Shown: positions 63,823 to 64,000 of the stretch, one piece after another | Layout of the letters: each line of letters begins with the position of its first letter | Numbering within the stretch: position 1 is the stretch's first letter | Source of the DNA: Bacillus sp. FJAT-25509 | Lineage (GTDB): Bacteria; Bacillota; Bacilli; Bacillales; Bacillaceae_G | NCBI RefSeq assembly: GCF_001420605.1 | Contig: NZ_LJIZ01000038.1 | Location: 248,001-312,000, forward strand | Reading direction: 5' to 3' | DNA length: 64,000 bases | Notes under the pieces: generated by a model | What the model saw: the letters and a program-made list of their open reading frames with translations, nothing else | What the model was told of the DNA's origin: nothing | The model's database searches: none | Position numbers and translations under genes: made by a program

Positions 63823-64000
63823 TTGAAAGCTTATATTTTAAGAGACACTAAAGGGCCAGAGTCACTAAAATTGGAAAATGTTGAGATTGGTACTGTTCAT
63901 TCGACTGAAGTAGTAATTAAGCTAAAGGCAGCATCATTAAATAGACGTGACTTTTTTATAACTCACGGCATGTATCCAGGAATGAAGCTAGATGGAATTT
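63823..64000 (+). CDS. Zinc-type alcohol dehydrogenase / quinone reductase family protein (partial)
   Basis: The gene runs off the right edge. It starts at TTG 63823 after AGGAGAGG, and 59 residues are visible. They read LKAYILRDTKGPESLKLENV, then VVIKLKAASLNRRDFFITHG and MYPGMKLDGI. This is the N-terminal GroES-like domain of the medium-chain dehydrogenase/reductase family; KAASLNRRD ... GMYPG is the typical substrate-pocket segment. Whether zinc is bound cannot be seen in this part. Confidence 0.8.
   Translation, partial: MKAYILRDTKGPESLKLENVEIGTVHSTEVVIKLKAASLNRRDFFITHGMYPGMKLDGI

Overview
The window is a low-GC (about one third G+C by eye) Gram-positive chromosome. Genes have strong AGGAGG-type ribosome sites, many start at TTG or GTG, and hairpin-plus-T-run terminators are common. 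The gene set (class III fructose-bisphosphatase, YkpA-type ABC-F protein, SdpR/SdpI, EfeOBU, DegV, T-box-controlled ilv-leu genes, YjdI/YjdJ) points to Bacillaceae. The content recalls Bacillus cereus/subtilis relatives, but I cannot name a species. No rRNA, tRNA, CRISPR array, phage module or transposase is visible.

Layout. 1-5900: a small coiled-coil protein, a possible structured RNA, two membrane proteins, a quinone oxidoreductase, an ECF sigma/anti-sigma/lipoprotein cluster and an acetyltransferase. 6300-9200: a compact esterase / ATP-grasp ligase / esterase operon of unknown product. 9300-15000: a hypothetical protein, a UPF1-like helicase with a degenerate PLD-like tail, and a translationally coupled PLP-fold enzyme plus sugar-lactone oxidase. 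15100-19100: the iron-uptake operon efeO-efeB-efeU behind a good promoter and a Fur-box candidate. 19300-23700: msrA, an MFS pump, rarD, a YbaK deacylase and small proteins. 24100-29200: a lipoprotein, an MFS transporter, two immunity-like small proteins and fbp.

29200-37600 is the accessory-looking part. It holds short hypothetical genes, three broken genes (a GNAT with a frameshift and a stop, a small membrane protein split at a G6 tract, a small soluble protein with several stops) and repeated copies of a palindromic intergenic element that usually carries its own terminator. An SPFH protein, a short-chain dehydrogenase, a TetR regulator and a COG4705-like membrane protein lie among them.

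37600-50050: yjdI/yjdJ, a GNAT, a long AlaX-type editing protein, sdpR-sdpI with a 32-bp perfect palindrome over the promoter, ykpA, a DUF1232 protein, guanine deaminase, lactate 2-monooxygenase with a cre-like site, brnQ and an OpuF-like osmoprotectant transporter with fused permease and binding protein. 50300-60700: ilvE-ilvD, then a leucine-type T-box leader, then ilvB-ilvN-ilvC-leuA-leuB-leuC-leuD, making valine, isoleucine and leucine. Two CodY-like boxes precede ilvE. LeuA lacks the usual C-terminal leucine-sensing domain. The end holds an unknown membrane protein, DegV and the start of an alcohol dehydrogenase-like gene.

A second repeat type, a 21-bp unit beginning GCAAATAAA, occurs at three intergenic places (23748, 49684, 63357) with almost strictly 21-bp spacing.
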